A stretch of DNA of 64,000 nucleotides from Pelosinus propionicus DSM 13327 (GTDB taxonomy: Bacteria > Bacillota > Negativicutes > DSM-13327). Below the pieces are notes generated by a model. The model saw only the letters and a program-made list of their open reading frames with translations, was not told the origin of the DNA and did no database searches. Shown here in pieces: positions 20,100 to 28,865 of the stretch. A program made the translations under genes and the position numbers. Every line of letters begins with the position of its first letter. Position 1 is the first letter of the stretch. The stretch lies in the NCBI RefSeq assembly GCF_900114615.1, contig NZ_FOTS01000013.1, positions 62,001 to 126,000 of the forward strand, written 5' to 3'.

Positions 20100-20978
20100 T
20101 TGCGGGTTGCTAATGTAGCAGGGATAGACTTGATCGTGAGTTATTGGTTTATCGCAATGATCTTATTCTTCTCTTTAGCTGGCATGATGGTGAAAGTACT
20201 TCTGGTATTTAGTGCAGTACTTTGGCATGAATTAGCACACGCAGGCGCTGCTATGGCTTTAGGATTTTCGGTGCGTGAAGTTGAATTGCTGCCCTTTGGT
20301 GGTGTTGCACGAATCGAAGGGCTGGGGGCTGCCAGTTCAAAAAGTGAGATAGTAATAGCCGCCGCCGGACCAGCAGCAAGTGTGGTTTTGGCGGCTATTG
20401 TTTATAGTAGTATGTTGTATCTTGATTTGTGGACTGAGCTATGGGATTTCTTTTTAAAAGCGAATATCATGCTGGCAATTTTTAATATGATACCAGGCTT
20501 ACCCCTTGATGGTGGGCGTATTTTTAGAGCATGGCTGGCTTTATATGTAGATTATGGAAAGGCTACGACTATTACTGCTGGCATTAGTAAATGTGTAAGT
20601 ATTACATTGATAAGTGTTATGATTTTTCAATATGTGAAGGGGAGTACAGTTAATCTTTCTTTTTTAGTTGCAGCTATTTTTTTATATACCACCGCAAAGA
20701 GTGAACTAAAAGTCGCCGGATTTCGTACATTGCGCATCATGGCTCAAAAGAAAACCTTACTACGCTCAAGAAGAACAATGCCAACAGCGCATATTACAGT
20801 TATGGAAGGTGCATTGCTAAAGGATGTTGTTCGTTTATTTCGTCCCGATCAGTATTATGTGATGTTAGTGGTAAATGATGATTGCAGAGTCTGCGGTACT
20901 TTAACGGAGACAGAGGTATGGGAAGGGTTGCCAAAAAATGGTCTTCATGCTAGTATTGGTGAGCTGATTGATTCATAA
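20100..20978 (+). CDS. spoIVFB: SpoIVFB-like M50 intramembrane metalloprotease
   Basis: Site-2 protease (292 aa). HELAH gives the zinc histidines and catalytic glutamate, and GLPLDGGR gives the third ligand aspartate. About five membrane helices are followed by a C-terminal CBS-like region. Start TTG 20100, five bases after the partner gene, with AGGAG upstream. In Bacillus SpoIVFB cleaves pro-sigma K in the mother-cell-derived membrane; the same job is inferred here from synteny. Confidence 0.85.
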   Translation: MRVANVAGIDLIVSYWFIAMILFFSLAGMMVKVLLVFSAVLWHELAHAGAAMALGFSVREVELLPFGGVARIEGLGAASSKSEIVIAAAGPAASVVLAAIVYSSMLYLDLWTELWDFFLKANIMLAIFNMIPGLPLDGGRIFRAWLALYVDYGKATTITAGISKCVSITLISVMIFQYVKGSTVNLSFLVAAIFLYTTAKSELKVAGFRTLRIMAQKKTLLRSRRTMPTAHITVMEGALLKDVVRLFRPDQYYVMLVVNDDCRVCGTLTETEVWEGLPKNGLHASIGELIDS

Positions 20979-21192
20979 AGTTTCTGCACTGAATAAATAC
21001 ATCTATAAGATTATTCGCAAAGTTAGCATTTTTGGCAGGATTTTTTCTTATTATGTAGAACGTAAGGTAGGATATCTGACTAAACCTTGGATATTTTTGG
21101 GCAGTATATATATAATTGAGTAAAATAAACAATGTTCATTACTTAATTCTATTAATAATTTTTGAAGCAAAAGTTGGAGGTTAATATTACTT

Positions 21193-23046
21193 ATGATAAA
21201 TTTAGATCCTGCCATGTTAAATCGGGTCATAAAACCTGCCCGATACACAGGGAATGAATGGAATAGTATAAAGAAAGATCATGATAAGGTTGCAGTCACC
21301 GTGGCTTTATCATTACCGGATGTATATGAAGTCGGCATGTCAAATCTGGGATTGAAAATCTTGTATCAAATACTGAATAATAGAGTGGATACTGCTGCAG
21401 AACGAGTATATGCACCTTGGGTTGATATGGAAGCTGAGATGCGGGAACGTAACATTCCTCTTTATACCTTAGAAAGTTTAAAACCAGTTAAAGAATTTGA
21501 TATAGTTGGTTTTTCCCTGCAATATGAAATGAGTTACAGCAATGTACTAAACATGTTGGATTTAGCAGGGATTCCTTTGTTTACAGCAGAACGGGATGAA
21601 CACATGCCAATTATTATTGGGGGCGGACCTTGCACCTTTAATGCAGAACCTGTTGCAGACTTCTTTGACTGTCTTGTCTTAGGAGAAGGTGAAGAAGTAA
21701 TGGAAGACATTATTGCGGCAGTTTCTTCCTGGAAAAAAGCCGGCAAAATAAATGGTAGATCAGGAATTCTGAGGAGCTTAGCTCAGATTGGTGGAGTTTA
21801 TGTACCATCACTTTATGATGTAACATATCATGAAGATGGTACAGTCGCTAAAGTGCTGCCTAATTGTCCAGAAGCACCTTTGGTTGTGACCAAGAGGGTA
21901 GTAAAAGATCTGAATACGGTTGAATATGCTACAAGACCTATTGTACCATTTTTGGATATTGTTCATGATCGCATTATGTTGGAATTGTTCCGTGGCTGTA
22001 CCAGAGGGTGCCGTTTTTGTCAAGCCGGAGTACTGTATCGTCCAGTACGAGAACGTCGTCCAGAATTACTCTTGAAAATGGCTAAAGAAATGGTAGACAG
22101 TACAGGATATAATGAAATATCACTTACTTCCCTCAGTTCAGCAGACTATTCTTGTTTGCCTGATCTTGTTGACTCTTTAATGGGAGAGCTGAAAGAGCAG
22201 GGCGTAAGTGTATCTTTGCCATCTCTTAGGATTGATAGCTTTTCCATTGACCTTGCACAAAAAGTGCAGCAGGTTCGGAAAAGTGGCCTGACTTTTGCTC
22301 CCGAAGCAGGATCTCAGCGTATGCGGGATGTGATTAATAAAGGGGTAACGCAAAAAAATCTAGAGGATGCTGTGAGTGCTGCTTTCCAGGCGGGGTGGTC
22401 CACCGTAAAATTATATTTCATGATGGGATTACCGACGGAAACCGATGAGGATGTGTTGGGAATTGCAGATTTGGCTTACAAGGTACTTGATCTATATAAA
22501 GAAATAAAAGGACGCAAGGGTGCAAAAGTAACTGTTAGTGTGTCTTGTTTTGTACCCAAACCCCATACTCCTTTTCAGTGGTTCGGCCAAGATCTTGCTA
22601 GTGAATTTGAACGTAAACAGCAACTATTAAAAGCGCGCCTTCGGGATAGAAATATCACCTTTAACTGGCATGATGCTCGTACCAGCTTCTTAGAAGGAGC
22701 CTTTGCCCGTGGGGATAGAAGGTTAGGACAAGTACTGCTAAAAGCTTGGCAGAATGGTGCTAGGTTTGATGGGTGGTCAGAGTACTTTAAATACGATGTG
22801 TGGATGGATGCTTTTAACACCTGTGAAATTGATCCTTATTTTTATGCAACCCGTCATCGCGATTTCGATGAAGTGATGCCATGGGATCATTTGTCTTCAG
22901 GGGCGTCAAAAAGCTTCTTGCAGCGCGAATATGAGCAGGCTGTAACAGAAGAATTAACTTGTGATTGTAGAAGGGAACACTGTAGTGCTTGTGGTGTATG
23001 TCCAGGGCTAGGTGTTGAGGTACTAGATTGGGGGAGTCGGGCATAA
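21193..23046 (+). CDS. TIGR03960-family B12-binding-like radical SAM protein
   Basis: 617-aa protein. An N-terminal cobalamin-binding-like domain (about 20-200) precedes a radical SAM core with RGCTRGCRFCQAGV (CxxxCxxC). A C-terminal Cys cluster, CDCRREHCSACGVCPG, may hold a metal. It overlaps the TIGR03936 gene by three bases, and RNase G follows, a conserved trio in anaerobes. The reaction is not known; a role in RNA or ribosome modification is a guess from neighbours. Confidence 0.88.
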   Translation: MINLDPAMLNRVIKPARYTGNEWNSIKKDHDKVAVTVALSLPDVYEVGMSNLGLKILYQILNNRVDTAAERVYAPWVDMEAEMRERNIPLYTLESLKPVKEFDIVGFSLQYEMSYSNVLNMLDLAGIPLFTAERDEHMPIIIGGGPCTFNAEPVADFFDCLVLGEGEEVMEDIIAAVSSWKKAGKINGRSGILRSLAQIGGVYVPSLYDVTYHEDGTVAKVLPNCPEAPLVVTKRVVKDLNTVEYATRPIVPFLDIVHDRIMLELFRGCTRGCRFCQAGVLYRPVRERRPELLLKMAKEMVDSTGYNEISLTSLSSADYSCLPDLVDSLMGELKEQGVSVSLPSLRIDSFSIDLAQKVQQVRKSGLTFAPEAGSQRMRDVINKGVTQKNLEDAVSAAFQAGWSTVKLYFMMGLPTETDEDVLGIADLAYKVLDLYKEIKGRKGAKVTVSVSCFVPKPHTPFQWFGQDLASEFERKQQLLKARLRDRNITFNWHDARTSFLEGAFARGDRRLGQVLLKAWQNGARFDGWSEYFKYDVWMDAFNTCEIDPYFYATRHRDFDEVMPWDHLSSGASKSFLQREYEQAVTEELTCDCRREHCSACGVCPGLGVEVLDWGSRA

Positions 23047-23741
23047 TGGCAAAATTGCGTTTAGAGATTACAAAAGGGGAAGAAATACGTTATATTTCTC
23101 ATCTGGATTACGCCAGTGCTATGGAAAGAGCGATTATAAGAGCCAAATTGCCTGTGGCCTATTCGGAAGGATTTAATCCTCATATGAAACTATCTTTTGC
23201 TTCTGCGTTAGCTGTAGGAGTAACAAGTCAAGCTGAATATATTGATATTGAATGCAAGGAAGAGATTGATATAAATCAGGCAGTAGAGCGTCTCAAGGCT
23301 GTATTGCCCATGGGGATTCGTATAAAAGGTGCAGCCTATATGCAAGGAAATGTTTCTGCATTGATGGCTATTGTCAACCTAGCTACTTATGAAATAACAG
23401 TACCGTTGTTAGCAGAAGATATTGGGATTATCGAAGATAGTATCCGATGGTTCAATAATGCTGAATCTGTTTTATATACCAGAGAGTCTCCTAAAGGCAA
23501 AAAAGAAATGGAAATAAAGCAATATATGGCAAAACCCATTGCTATAACAGTCCTGGAAAAGGCCGTGCGCCTTATATTGGAGATACGCATTACTCCGACA
23601 GGCAGCATTAAGCCAGGAGAAGTATTAGGAGCCTTGGTGGCAATGTTTGATTTACCTATAGACATTGATAATCTATTGATTCATCGTACTGGACTATATA
23701 TTAGTAATGCAGGTAGACAGGTATCGCCTGTAGAGCTGTAG
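23046..23741 (+). CDS. TIGR03936-family (DUF2344) protein
   Basis: 231-aa protein with the DUF2344 opening (RLEITKGEEIRYISHLDY) and SEGFNPHMKLSFASALAVG. In many genomes this domain is fused to the C terminus of the TIGR03960 radical SAM protein; here it is a separate gene starting inside the stop codon of that gene (TAATG), so the two probably act together. The start is ATG 23046, not the upstream TTG 23028. Confidence 0.87.
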   Translation: MAKLRLEITKGEEIRYISHLDYASAMERAIIRAKLPVAYSEGFNPHMKLSFASALAVGVTSQAEYIDIECKEEIDINQAVERLKAVLPMGIRIKGAAYMQGNVSALMAIVNLATYEITVPLLAEDIGIIEDSIRWFNNAESVLYTRESPKGKKEMEIKQYMAKPIAITVLEKAVRLILEIRITPTGSIKPGEVLGALVAMFDLPIDIDNLLIHRTGLYISNAGRQVSPVEL

Positions 23742-23827
23742 TAGAGAGAGAGCAGTAAGCATAATAATTTTTTTGAAATCAGAGAGGGTTTAAGATGTTA
23801 TAGAAAGCGAAGAAAGGAGGGAATAAA

Positions 23828-25270
23828 ATGGGAAAAACAATTGTGGTAAATATGACACCCGAAGAAACAAGAATGGCAATTTTAGAAGATAAAAAATTGA
23901 TTGAAGTTACTATAGAACGAACTAAAAGTGGTCACAGTGTTGGCAATATATATAAAGGAAAAACAAAGAATGTATTGCCTGGTATGCAAGCGGCATTTAT
24001 TGATATTGGAAAAGATAAAAATGCTTTTCTATATATCGGCGATGCATTGCCGCAAGGAGCTGCTCAGGCACTTGCTGATACTGCCTTAACAGTAGGTAAA
24101 GATCTTATGGTTCAGATTGTGAAAGATGCAATTGGCACCAAAGGACCTCGGGCGACTACACATTTAACCCTGCCAGGACGATATGTCGTATTAATGCCTA
24201 CAGTAGATTATATTGCAACCTCAAGACGCATAGGGAATGAAGAGGAACGGATGCGGCTAAAAAAAATTATCGAGAAAGTGCGGCCGGAAGGTATGGGGGT
24301 TATTGTTCGTACCATGTCTGAAGGTAAAAGTGAAGAGGATCTGCAAAAAGATCTTGAGTATCTTTATAACCTATGGAAAGCACTCGTTGCTAGGAGTAAA
24401 AGAGCTGCTGCGCCGATCTTGCTGTATCGTGATGTGGATTTGGTAATTCGTATCGTACGTGATTACTTAGCAGATGATGTAGAAACCTTTATTTTAGATA
24501 ATCAAGATGCGTATGGACGAGTTTGTGACTTGCTTAATTATATGTCACCTGAATTGGTGAGCAGAGTTACCCTCTATCAAGGGAAAGAAGATATTTTTAC
24601 TCATTTTGGGGTTGATGAAGAATTACAGAAAATTGGTCAGCGTTCCATTTGGCTTGCATGCGGCGGATATATTGTAATTGATAAAACAGAAGCATTAACG
24701 GTTATTGACGTAAACACAGGAAAGTTTGTCGGATCTACTAATTTATCCGATACTGTTTTTCGAACTAATTTAGAAGCAGCAAGCGAAATTGTTAGACAAA
24801 TACGTTTGCGAGATATTGGCGGCATTATTATTATTGATTTTATTGATATGGATAAAGAAGAACAGAAACAGGCAGTATTAGCTGCACTCGCAGAAGAATT
24901 TAAAAATGACCGTACAAAAACAAATATACTCGGTTTTACTGGCTTGGGCTTAGTAGAGATTACACGAAAAAAAGTTCGGCAAAATGTTGAAGGGATGCTT
25001 TATAATGAATGCCCATGCTGCGAAGGACGTGGCAGGGTACAGTCTCCTGAAACAGTAATAATTAACATCTGGCGCAAGATGCGCTATATCATGAGCCAGC
25101 CTAGGCGGCAGGGACGCCTTGTCATACAAGTACATCCTCTTGTTGCGGAAATGATTAAAAGTCAGGGGGAGTTAACCCGTTTGGAGCATGAACTGGCTTG
25201 TTCATTACGTGTAGAAGCATTGTCTGAAATGAATCCTGAAATGTTTTCCATTTTACATGAAAGTGATTGA
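23828..25270 (+). CDS. rng: Ribonuclease G/E
   Basis: Endoribonuclease of 480 aa. An S1 domain (about 35-125) is followed by the catalytic DNase I-like part with VIDVNTGKFVG and IIIIDFIDM, holding the metal-binding aspartates. CPCCEGRGR is the zinc-link motif for dimer pairing. It lacks the long C-terminal scaffold of RNase E, so it is of the RNase G size. AAGGAGGG precedes the start. Confidence 0.95.
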   Translation: MGKTIVVNMTPEETRMAILEDKKLIEVTIERTKSGHSVGNIYKGKTKNVLPGMQAAFIDIGKDKNAFLYIGDALPQGAAQALADTALTVGKDLMVQIVKDAIGTKGPRATTHLTLPGRYVVLMPTVDYIATSRRIGNEEERMRLKKIIEKVRPEGMGVIVRTMSEGKSEEDLQKDLEYLYNLWKALVARSKRAAAPILLYRDVDLVIRIVRDYLADDVETFILDNQDAYGRVCDLLNYMSPELVSRVTLYQGKEDIFTHFGVDEELQKIGQRSIWLACGGYIVIDKTEALTVIDVNTGKFVGSTNLSDTVFRTNLEAASEIVRQIRLRDIGGIIIIDFIDMDKEEQKQAVLAALAEEFKNDRTKTNILGFTGLGLVEITRKKVRQNVEGMLYNECPCCEGRGRVQSPETVIINIWRKMRYIMSQPRRQGRLVIQVHPLVAEMIKSQGELTRLEHELACSLRVEALSEMNPEMFSILHESD

Positions 25271-25282
25271 TTAGGAAAATAA

Positions 25283-25311
25283 TTGACAAAGCCCATTGCA
25301 TATGCTATTAT
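25283..25311 (+). promoter_or_regulatory. Sigma-A promoter of the rplU operon
   Basis: TTGACA (25283-25288), a 17-base spacer and TATTAT (25306-25311). Confidence 0.85.
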
Positions 25312-25550
25312 CATTCAATGTAGGCGATTATGCTTATGTGTGTCCCAAACCGCACGGAGAGGTTCCATAAACTTACTTTGAGATTGCTCAAAAAGCGTCA
25401 GGTGCTAGGCGCGACGAGAAGCTGAGTGAAGGCGTACATATTGTACGTTGAACGAAGATTCGCAGGAAGCAACGACGCAGATGATGTTTTTTCAGCAATC
25501 TCAAGTGATACCACATTCGGCGAGTACTAGAACGAGGGAGGTGTAATATA
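25312..25550 (+). promoter_or_regulatory. L21-type ribosomal leader, split by a hairpin element
   Basis: The mRNA leader before rplU. Two conserved-looking blocks, AAACCGCACGGAGAGGTTCC (25349-25368) and ACATTCGGCGAGTACTAGAA (25513-25532), resemble the Rfam L21 leader that precedes rplU in Firmicutes. They are separated by a MITE-like insert. In related genomes such leaders are thought to allow autogenous control by L21. The identification is by eye. Confidence 0.6.
25379..25503. repeat. MITE-like hairpin element inside the L21 leader
   Basis: About 125 bp bounded by near-perfect 23-bp terminal inverted repeats: TTGAGATTGCT plus AAAAA...TCA at the left and its complement at the right (AGCAATCTCAA). 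Inside lies a smaller palindrome, GTACATATTGTAC. It encodes nothing and looks like a non-autonomous palindromic repeat. Confidence 0.75.
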
Positions 25551-25862
25551 ATGTACGCAATTATTCAAACTGGTGGTAAACAATATCGCGTTTCTGAAGG
25601 TGAAGTTGTTTTCATTGAGAAAGTTGAAGCTGCAGAAGGCGAAGCAGTAGAATTTGATCGTGTACTTACTGTCGTAACAGAAGGTAATGTAGTGATTGGT
25701 CAACCTCTAGTAGCAGGTGCTAAAGTAACTGGTAAGGTTCTTTCTCAAGGTAAGGAAAAGAAGATCTTTGTTTTTAAATATAAAGCAAAATCGAATTACC
25801 GCAGACGTCAAGGTCATCGTCAACCGTTCACTAAAGTTGTGATCGAGAAGATTGAAGCATAA
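25551..25862 (+). CDS. rplU: 50S ribosomal protein L21
   Basis: 103 aa, complete; [14 protein letters not shown] is the family opening and [19 protein letters not shown]-type C terminus binds 23S rRNA. GAGGGAGGTG precedes the ATG. It heads the rplU-prp-rpmA unit. Confidence 0.98.
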   Translation: MYAIIQTGGKQYRVSEGEVVFIEKVEAAEGEAVEFDRVLTVVTEGNVVIGQPLVAGAKVTGKVLSQGKEKKIFVFKYKAKSNYRRRQGHRQPFTKVVIEKIEA

Positions 25863-25864
25863 GA

Positions 25865-26185
25865 ATGATCAAGATTAAGATTATTCGAAACCCAGAACAA
25901 GGTATCGTTGAGTTTCATGTTACTGGACATGCAAATCAAGGTCCTCATGGGCAGGATATTGTATGTGCTGGAGTATCAGCTTTGACGCAGACTGCTGTGC
26001 TGGGCTTGGATCGTCACTTAGGAGCCAGAATACATCTGGATATTGCCAGTGGTAATTTAAAGATGTGTTTATTAGATAATCCGGATCGATTAACGAATGC
26101 TGTGTTGGAAACGATGCTAATTGGTTTAACCGAGATTGCAAAGGCAAATCCGCAAAGTGTCCGTATCTCTGAACACAGGAGGTGA
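25865..26185 (+). CDS. prp: Ribosomal-processing cysteine protease Prp
   Basis: 106-aa protease (YsxB) that removes the N-terminal extension of L27. The catalytic pair His22 (VTGHANQG) and Cys34 (DIVCAGVS) are at the positions known from Staphylococcus Prp. It starts 2 bases after rplU and is followed by rpmA, whose product has the matching cleavage site. Confidence 0.95.
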   Translation: MIKIKIIRNPEQGIVEFHVTGHANQGPHGQDIVCAGVSALTQTAVLGLDRHLGARIHLDIASGNLKMCLLDNPDRLTNAVLETMLIGLTEIAKANPQSVRISEHRR

Positions 26186-26192
26186 AGTACAA

Positions 26193-26483
26193 ATGTTTAA
26201 TTTTAATTTACAGCTATTTGCTCATAAAAAGGGTGTAGGTAGTACTCGTAACGGTCGTGACAGTGAATCCAAGCGTCTTGGCGTTAAACGTCACGCTGGT
26301 GAAGTTGTGACTGCTGGCAGCATTTTGGTTCGCCAGAGAGGTACTCATTTCCATACTGGTCAAAATGTTGGCATTGGTAAAGATGATACCTTATATGCTA
26401 AAATTGCTGGACGTGTGGCTTTTGAACGCAAAGGCCGTAACGATCGTCAAGTAAGCGTATATCCTACAGAAGAAGCTATCTAA
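26193..26483 (+). CDS. rpmA: 50S ribosomal protein L27 with cleavable N-terminal extension
   Basis: 96 aa. The extension [10 protein letters not shown] precedes HKKGVGST, the mature start, and LQLFA/H is the Prp cleavage motif. Start ATG 26193 follows AGGAGGTGA; the upstream in-frame start is inside prp. A terminator follows. Confidence 0.97.
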   Translation: MFNFNLQLFAHKKGVGSTRNGRDSESKRLGVKRHAGEVVTAGSILVRQRGTHFHTGQNVGIGKDDTLYAKIAGRVAFERKGRNDRQVSVYPTEEAI

Positions 26484-26490
26484 TCATTAC

Positions 26491-26528
26491 ACCTGCGGCT
26501 ATCTTAAAGCCGCAGGTATTATTTTTTT
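26491..26528 (+). terminator. Terminator after rpmA
   Basis: ACCTGCGGCT pairs with AGCCGCAGGT, followed by ATTATTTTTTTT. Confidence 0.92.
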
Positions 26529-26533
26529 TGAAG

Positions 26534-26547
26534 TTGTCTACTTCAAA
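26534..26547. repeat. Left arm of inverted repeat flanking the spo0B-like gene
   Basis: TTGTCTACTTCAAA; its exact complement lies at 26900-26913 on the other side of the gene. Confidence 0.6.
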
Positions 26548-26658
26548 GTAGTTGTCGTATGTACAGCAGACAAAAAAATCTATAAAACCACACTGGATTG
26601 TTGTATAATAGTATAAAATAGTTTAAGATGGGGCTTACAATAGAAGGGATGATTGAAA

Positions 26659-26883
26659 ATGGAAAATCATGAAGTGTGTGAAGAAATTGTTACTTTATTG
26701 AGAAAGCAACGGCATGATTTTGTAAACCATTTGCAAGTTATTCATGCCATGCTGCAGATGGGCCGTAGGGAAAAAGCTCTTTTATATATTGAAGAGTTGG
26801 CAAAAGATCCTGCTTTAGTATCTGATGCCGTAAAAGCTTATGAAGAACGTTGTGCTTACCTGCATAAAGCTGACCCTTCGTGA
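26659..26883 (+). CDS. spo0B: Minimal Spo0B-like phosphotransferase (helical hairpin only)
   Basis: 74-aa protein matching the SPOB_a dimerisation/phosphotransfer hairpin. RHDFVNHLQVIHAMLQMG aligns with the Bacillus Spo0B segment HDWMNKLQLI that holds the phosphorylated histidine. Bacillus Spo0B is about 190 aa with a second, ATPase-like domain; that domain is missing here. The location between rpmA and obg is exactly that of spo0B. Start ATG 26659, 9 bases after AAGGGA. It may pass phosphate to Spo0A, or have degenerated. Confidence 0.8.
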   Translation: MENHEVCEEIVTLLRKQRHDFVNHLQVIHAMLQMGRREKALLYIEELAKDPALVSDAVKAYEERCAYLHKADPS

Positions 26884-27182
26884 TGGTTACAACCACTTTT
26901 TTGAAGTAGACAAGTTCTGCCAAAATGCTAGCATTCTATTTTTGAGTTGGTAAAGCTTTTTTAATGAGGAGGATTTTCTTCTTAATTAATGCTTCTAAAT
27001 CTTTGCCTCTAAAGAATAGAGTTGGAGTGTAATTTATTGCATATTGACATATATTACAGATAGTAGGGCATGACGAAAAAGCATGCAGCCTTATGAAGGA
27101 GTTGCTTTCAAAATTACAGTTTTTGAAAGCAACTCTAATGATGAATACATAGATAGGTTGATACCTAAAGGGGTTTTAAAAA
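26884..27182 (+). other. Intergenic region before obg
   Basis: 299 bases with no credible gene. It holds the right arm of the spo0B-flanking repeat (26900-26913) and, at about 27100-27135, a strong hairpin (GAGTTGCTTTCAAA with TTTGAAAGCAACTC around an A/T loop) that is not followed by a U-run. Confidence 0.7.
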
Positions 27183-28454
27183 ATGTTTATTGATAGAGCA
27201 AGAATTCATGTTGTATCTGGTAATGGCGGTAATGGTATGTCTAGCTGGCGCCGGGAGAAGTTTGTTCCAAAAGGCGGTCCAAGCGGTGGGGATGGTGGGC
27301 GAGGGGGAGACGTTATATTAATCGTTGATGCCAATACCAACACCCTGATTGATTTTCGTTATAAACGTAAATTTGTTGCCAATAATGGTGTCAGCGGTCA
27401 AACAAAAAATATGCATGGGCAGCATGCAGAGCATACCTATATCAAAGTACCACCTGGTACATTGGTAAAAGATGCTGATACAGGAGAAGTAGTAGCCGAT
27501 TTGACGAAAGTAGGTCAGCAGGCTGTTATTGTAAAAGGCGGTCGCGGTGGTCGAGGGAATGCTAGATTTGTTAATAGTGTTAACCGAGCACCTACTTTTT
27601 CTGAAAATGGTGCACCTGGCGCGGAACGTTTCTTACAGTTAGAGCTTAAATTGTTAGCAGATGTTGGATTAGTAGGATATCCTAGCGTAGGAAAATCCAG
27701 CATTATATCTGTCGTATCTGCTGCTAAGCCTGAGGTAGCAGCATATCATTTCACAACCTTAACGCCAGTTCTTGGTGTGGTAAGTCTTGATGAAGGTCAT
27801 AGCTTTGTACTGGCTGATATTCCCGGTTTAATTGAGGGAGCCAATGAAGGTATTGGTCTGGGACATGATTTTCTTCGTCATATTGAACGCACCAAGGTTA
27901 TTCTTCATGTGCTGGACGTGTCTGGCTTGGAAGGTCGCGATCCCATAGATGATTACAATAAGATAAATAATGAGTTAAAACTGTACAATGAGAAATTAGC
28001 TACTCGTCCGCAGCTGATCGTTGCTAATAAAATGGATCTGGCAGAAGCCAAAGAGAACTATCCAAGAGTGGCTGAGTATATGAAAAAACTAGGGCATGAA
28101 CTGTATCCTGTTTCAGCAGCTACAGGAGAAGGCCTACCGGAACTTATGCAGCAGACTGCGAAATTATTACTAGAGCACGTAGAAGTTCCAGAAGAAGCAG
28201 AAGATACAATTATATATGAAGCAAAACAAGAAGAAGACTTTACCATCGGTCGTGATGGAGATGGGGCATTTCTAATTCGTGGCAGAGGAATTGAAAGATT
28301 AGTAGCGATGACTAATTTTGATAATGATGAAGGTGTACGACGCTTTCAGCAGCTCTTTAAACGTATTGGTATTGAAAGTGCTCTTAAAGAGAAAGGTGTT
28401 CAGGAAGGTAATACGGTACGGATTGGTGAAATGGAATTCGAATTTAGAACATAA
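27183..28454 (+). CDS. obg: GTPase Obg
   Basis: 423-aa ribosome-associated GTPase. The glycine-rich Obg fold (about 1-157, GGNGGNGMSSWRREKF) is followed by the G domain with GYPSVGKSS, DIPGLIEGA and NKMD, and a C-terminal OCT domain (about 345-423). It follows the spo0B-like gene as in Bacillus, where Obg influences sporulation. Confidence 0.97.
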   Translation: MFIDRARIHVVSGNGGNGMSSWRREKFVPKGGPSGGDGGRGGDVILIVDANTNTLIDFRYKRKFVANNGVSGQTKNMHGQHAEHTYIKVPPGTLVKDADTGEVVADLTKVGQQAVIVKGGRGGRGNARFVNSVNRAPTFSENGAPGAERFLQLELKLLADVGLVGYPSVGKSSIISVVSAAKPEVAAYHFTTLTPVLGVVSLDEGHSFVLADIPGLIEGANEGIGLGHDFLRHIERTKVILHVLDVSGLEGRDPIDDYNKINNELKLYNEKLATRPQLIVANKMDLAEAKENYPRVAEYMKKLGHELYPVSAATGEGLPELMQQTAKLLLEHVEVPEEAEDTIIYEAKQEEDFTIGRDGDGAFLIRGRGIERLVAMTNFDNDEGVRRFQQLFKRIGIESALKEKGVQEGNTVRIGEMEFEFRT

Positions 28455-28467
28455 AGGGGAACAATAA

Positions 28468-28785
28468 GTGGAAGAAATTACAACATTAACAGGTAAGCAA
28501 AAACGCTATTTGCGTTCATTAGGAAGTACTATGGATCCTGTAGTGCAGATTGGTAAAACAGGATTGTCAGGTAGTTTGCTAGATAGTACGAAAGATGCTT
28601 TAATTGCACGCGAGTTAATTAAAGTGCGTGTGCTTCAAAATTGCAGTGATGCTCCAAAAGAAGTAATTACACAATTGGCTGAGGCAGCAGATGCTCAATT
28701 AGTACAGGTTATAGGGCGCAATGGTCTTTTATATAAACGAAATCGCAATCCAGAAAAAAATCATAAAATAGAATTACCTAGTTAA
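28468..28785 (+). CDS. yhbY: YhbY-family RNA-binding protein
   Basis: 105-aa CRM-domain protein linked to 50S assembly. LTGKQKRYLRSLG at the N terminus and GRNGLLYKRN near the C terminus are family signatures. GTG start after AAAGGGGA. Confidence 0.93.
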   Translation: MEEITTLTGKQKRYLRSLGSTMDPVVQIGKTGLSGSLLDSTKDALIARELIKVRVLQNCSDAPKEVITQLAEAADAQLVQVIGRNGLLYKRNRNPEKNHKIELPS

Positions 28786-28794
28786 GAAAAACGT

Positions 28795-28838
28795 AACCAC
28801 AAAGGCACAAGAGAAGATTCTTTTATGCCTTAGTGGTT
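28795..28838 (+). promoter_or_regulatory. Hairpin between yhbY and proB
   Basis: AACCAC (28795-28800) pairs with GTGGTT (28833-28838) and AAGGCA with TGCCTT inside. There is no U-run after it. It may be a processing site or an attenuator; no T-box features are seen. Confidence 0.5.
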
Positions 28839-28865
28839 CAAATTTTAGATACGGGTGGGAGCGGC

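Noticed and set aside
28795-28838. T-box riboswitch before proB
   Set aside because: No T-box consensus or specifier loop; only a simple hairpin.
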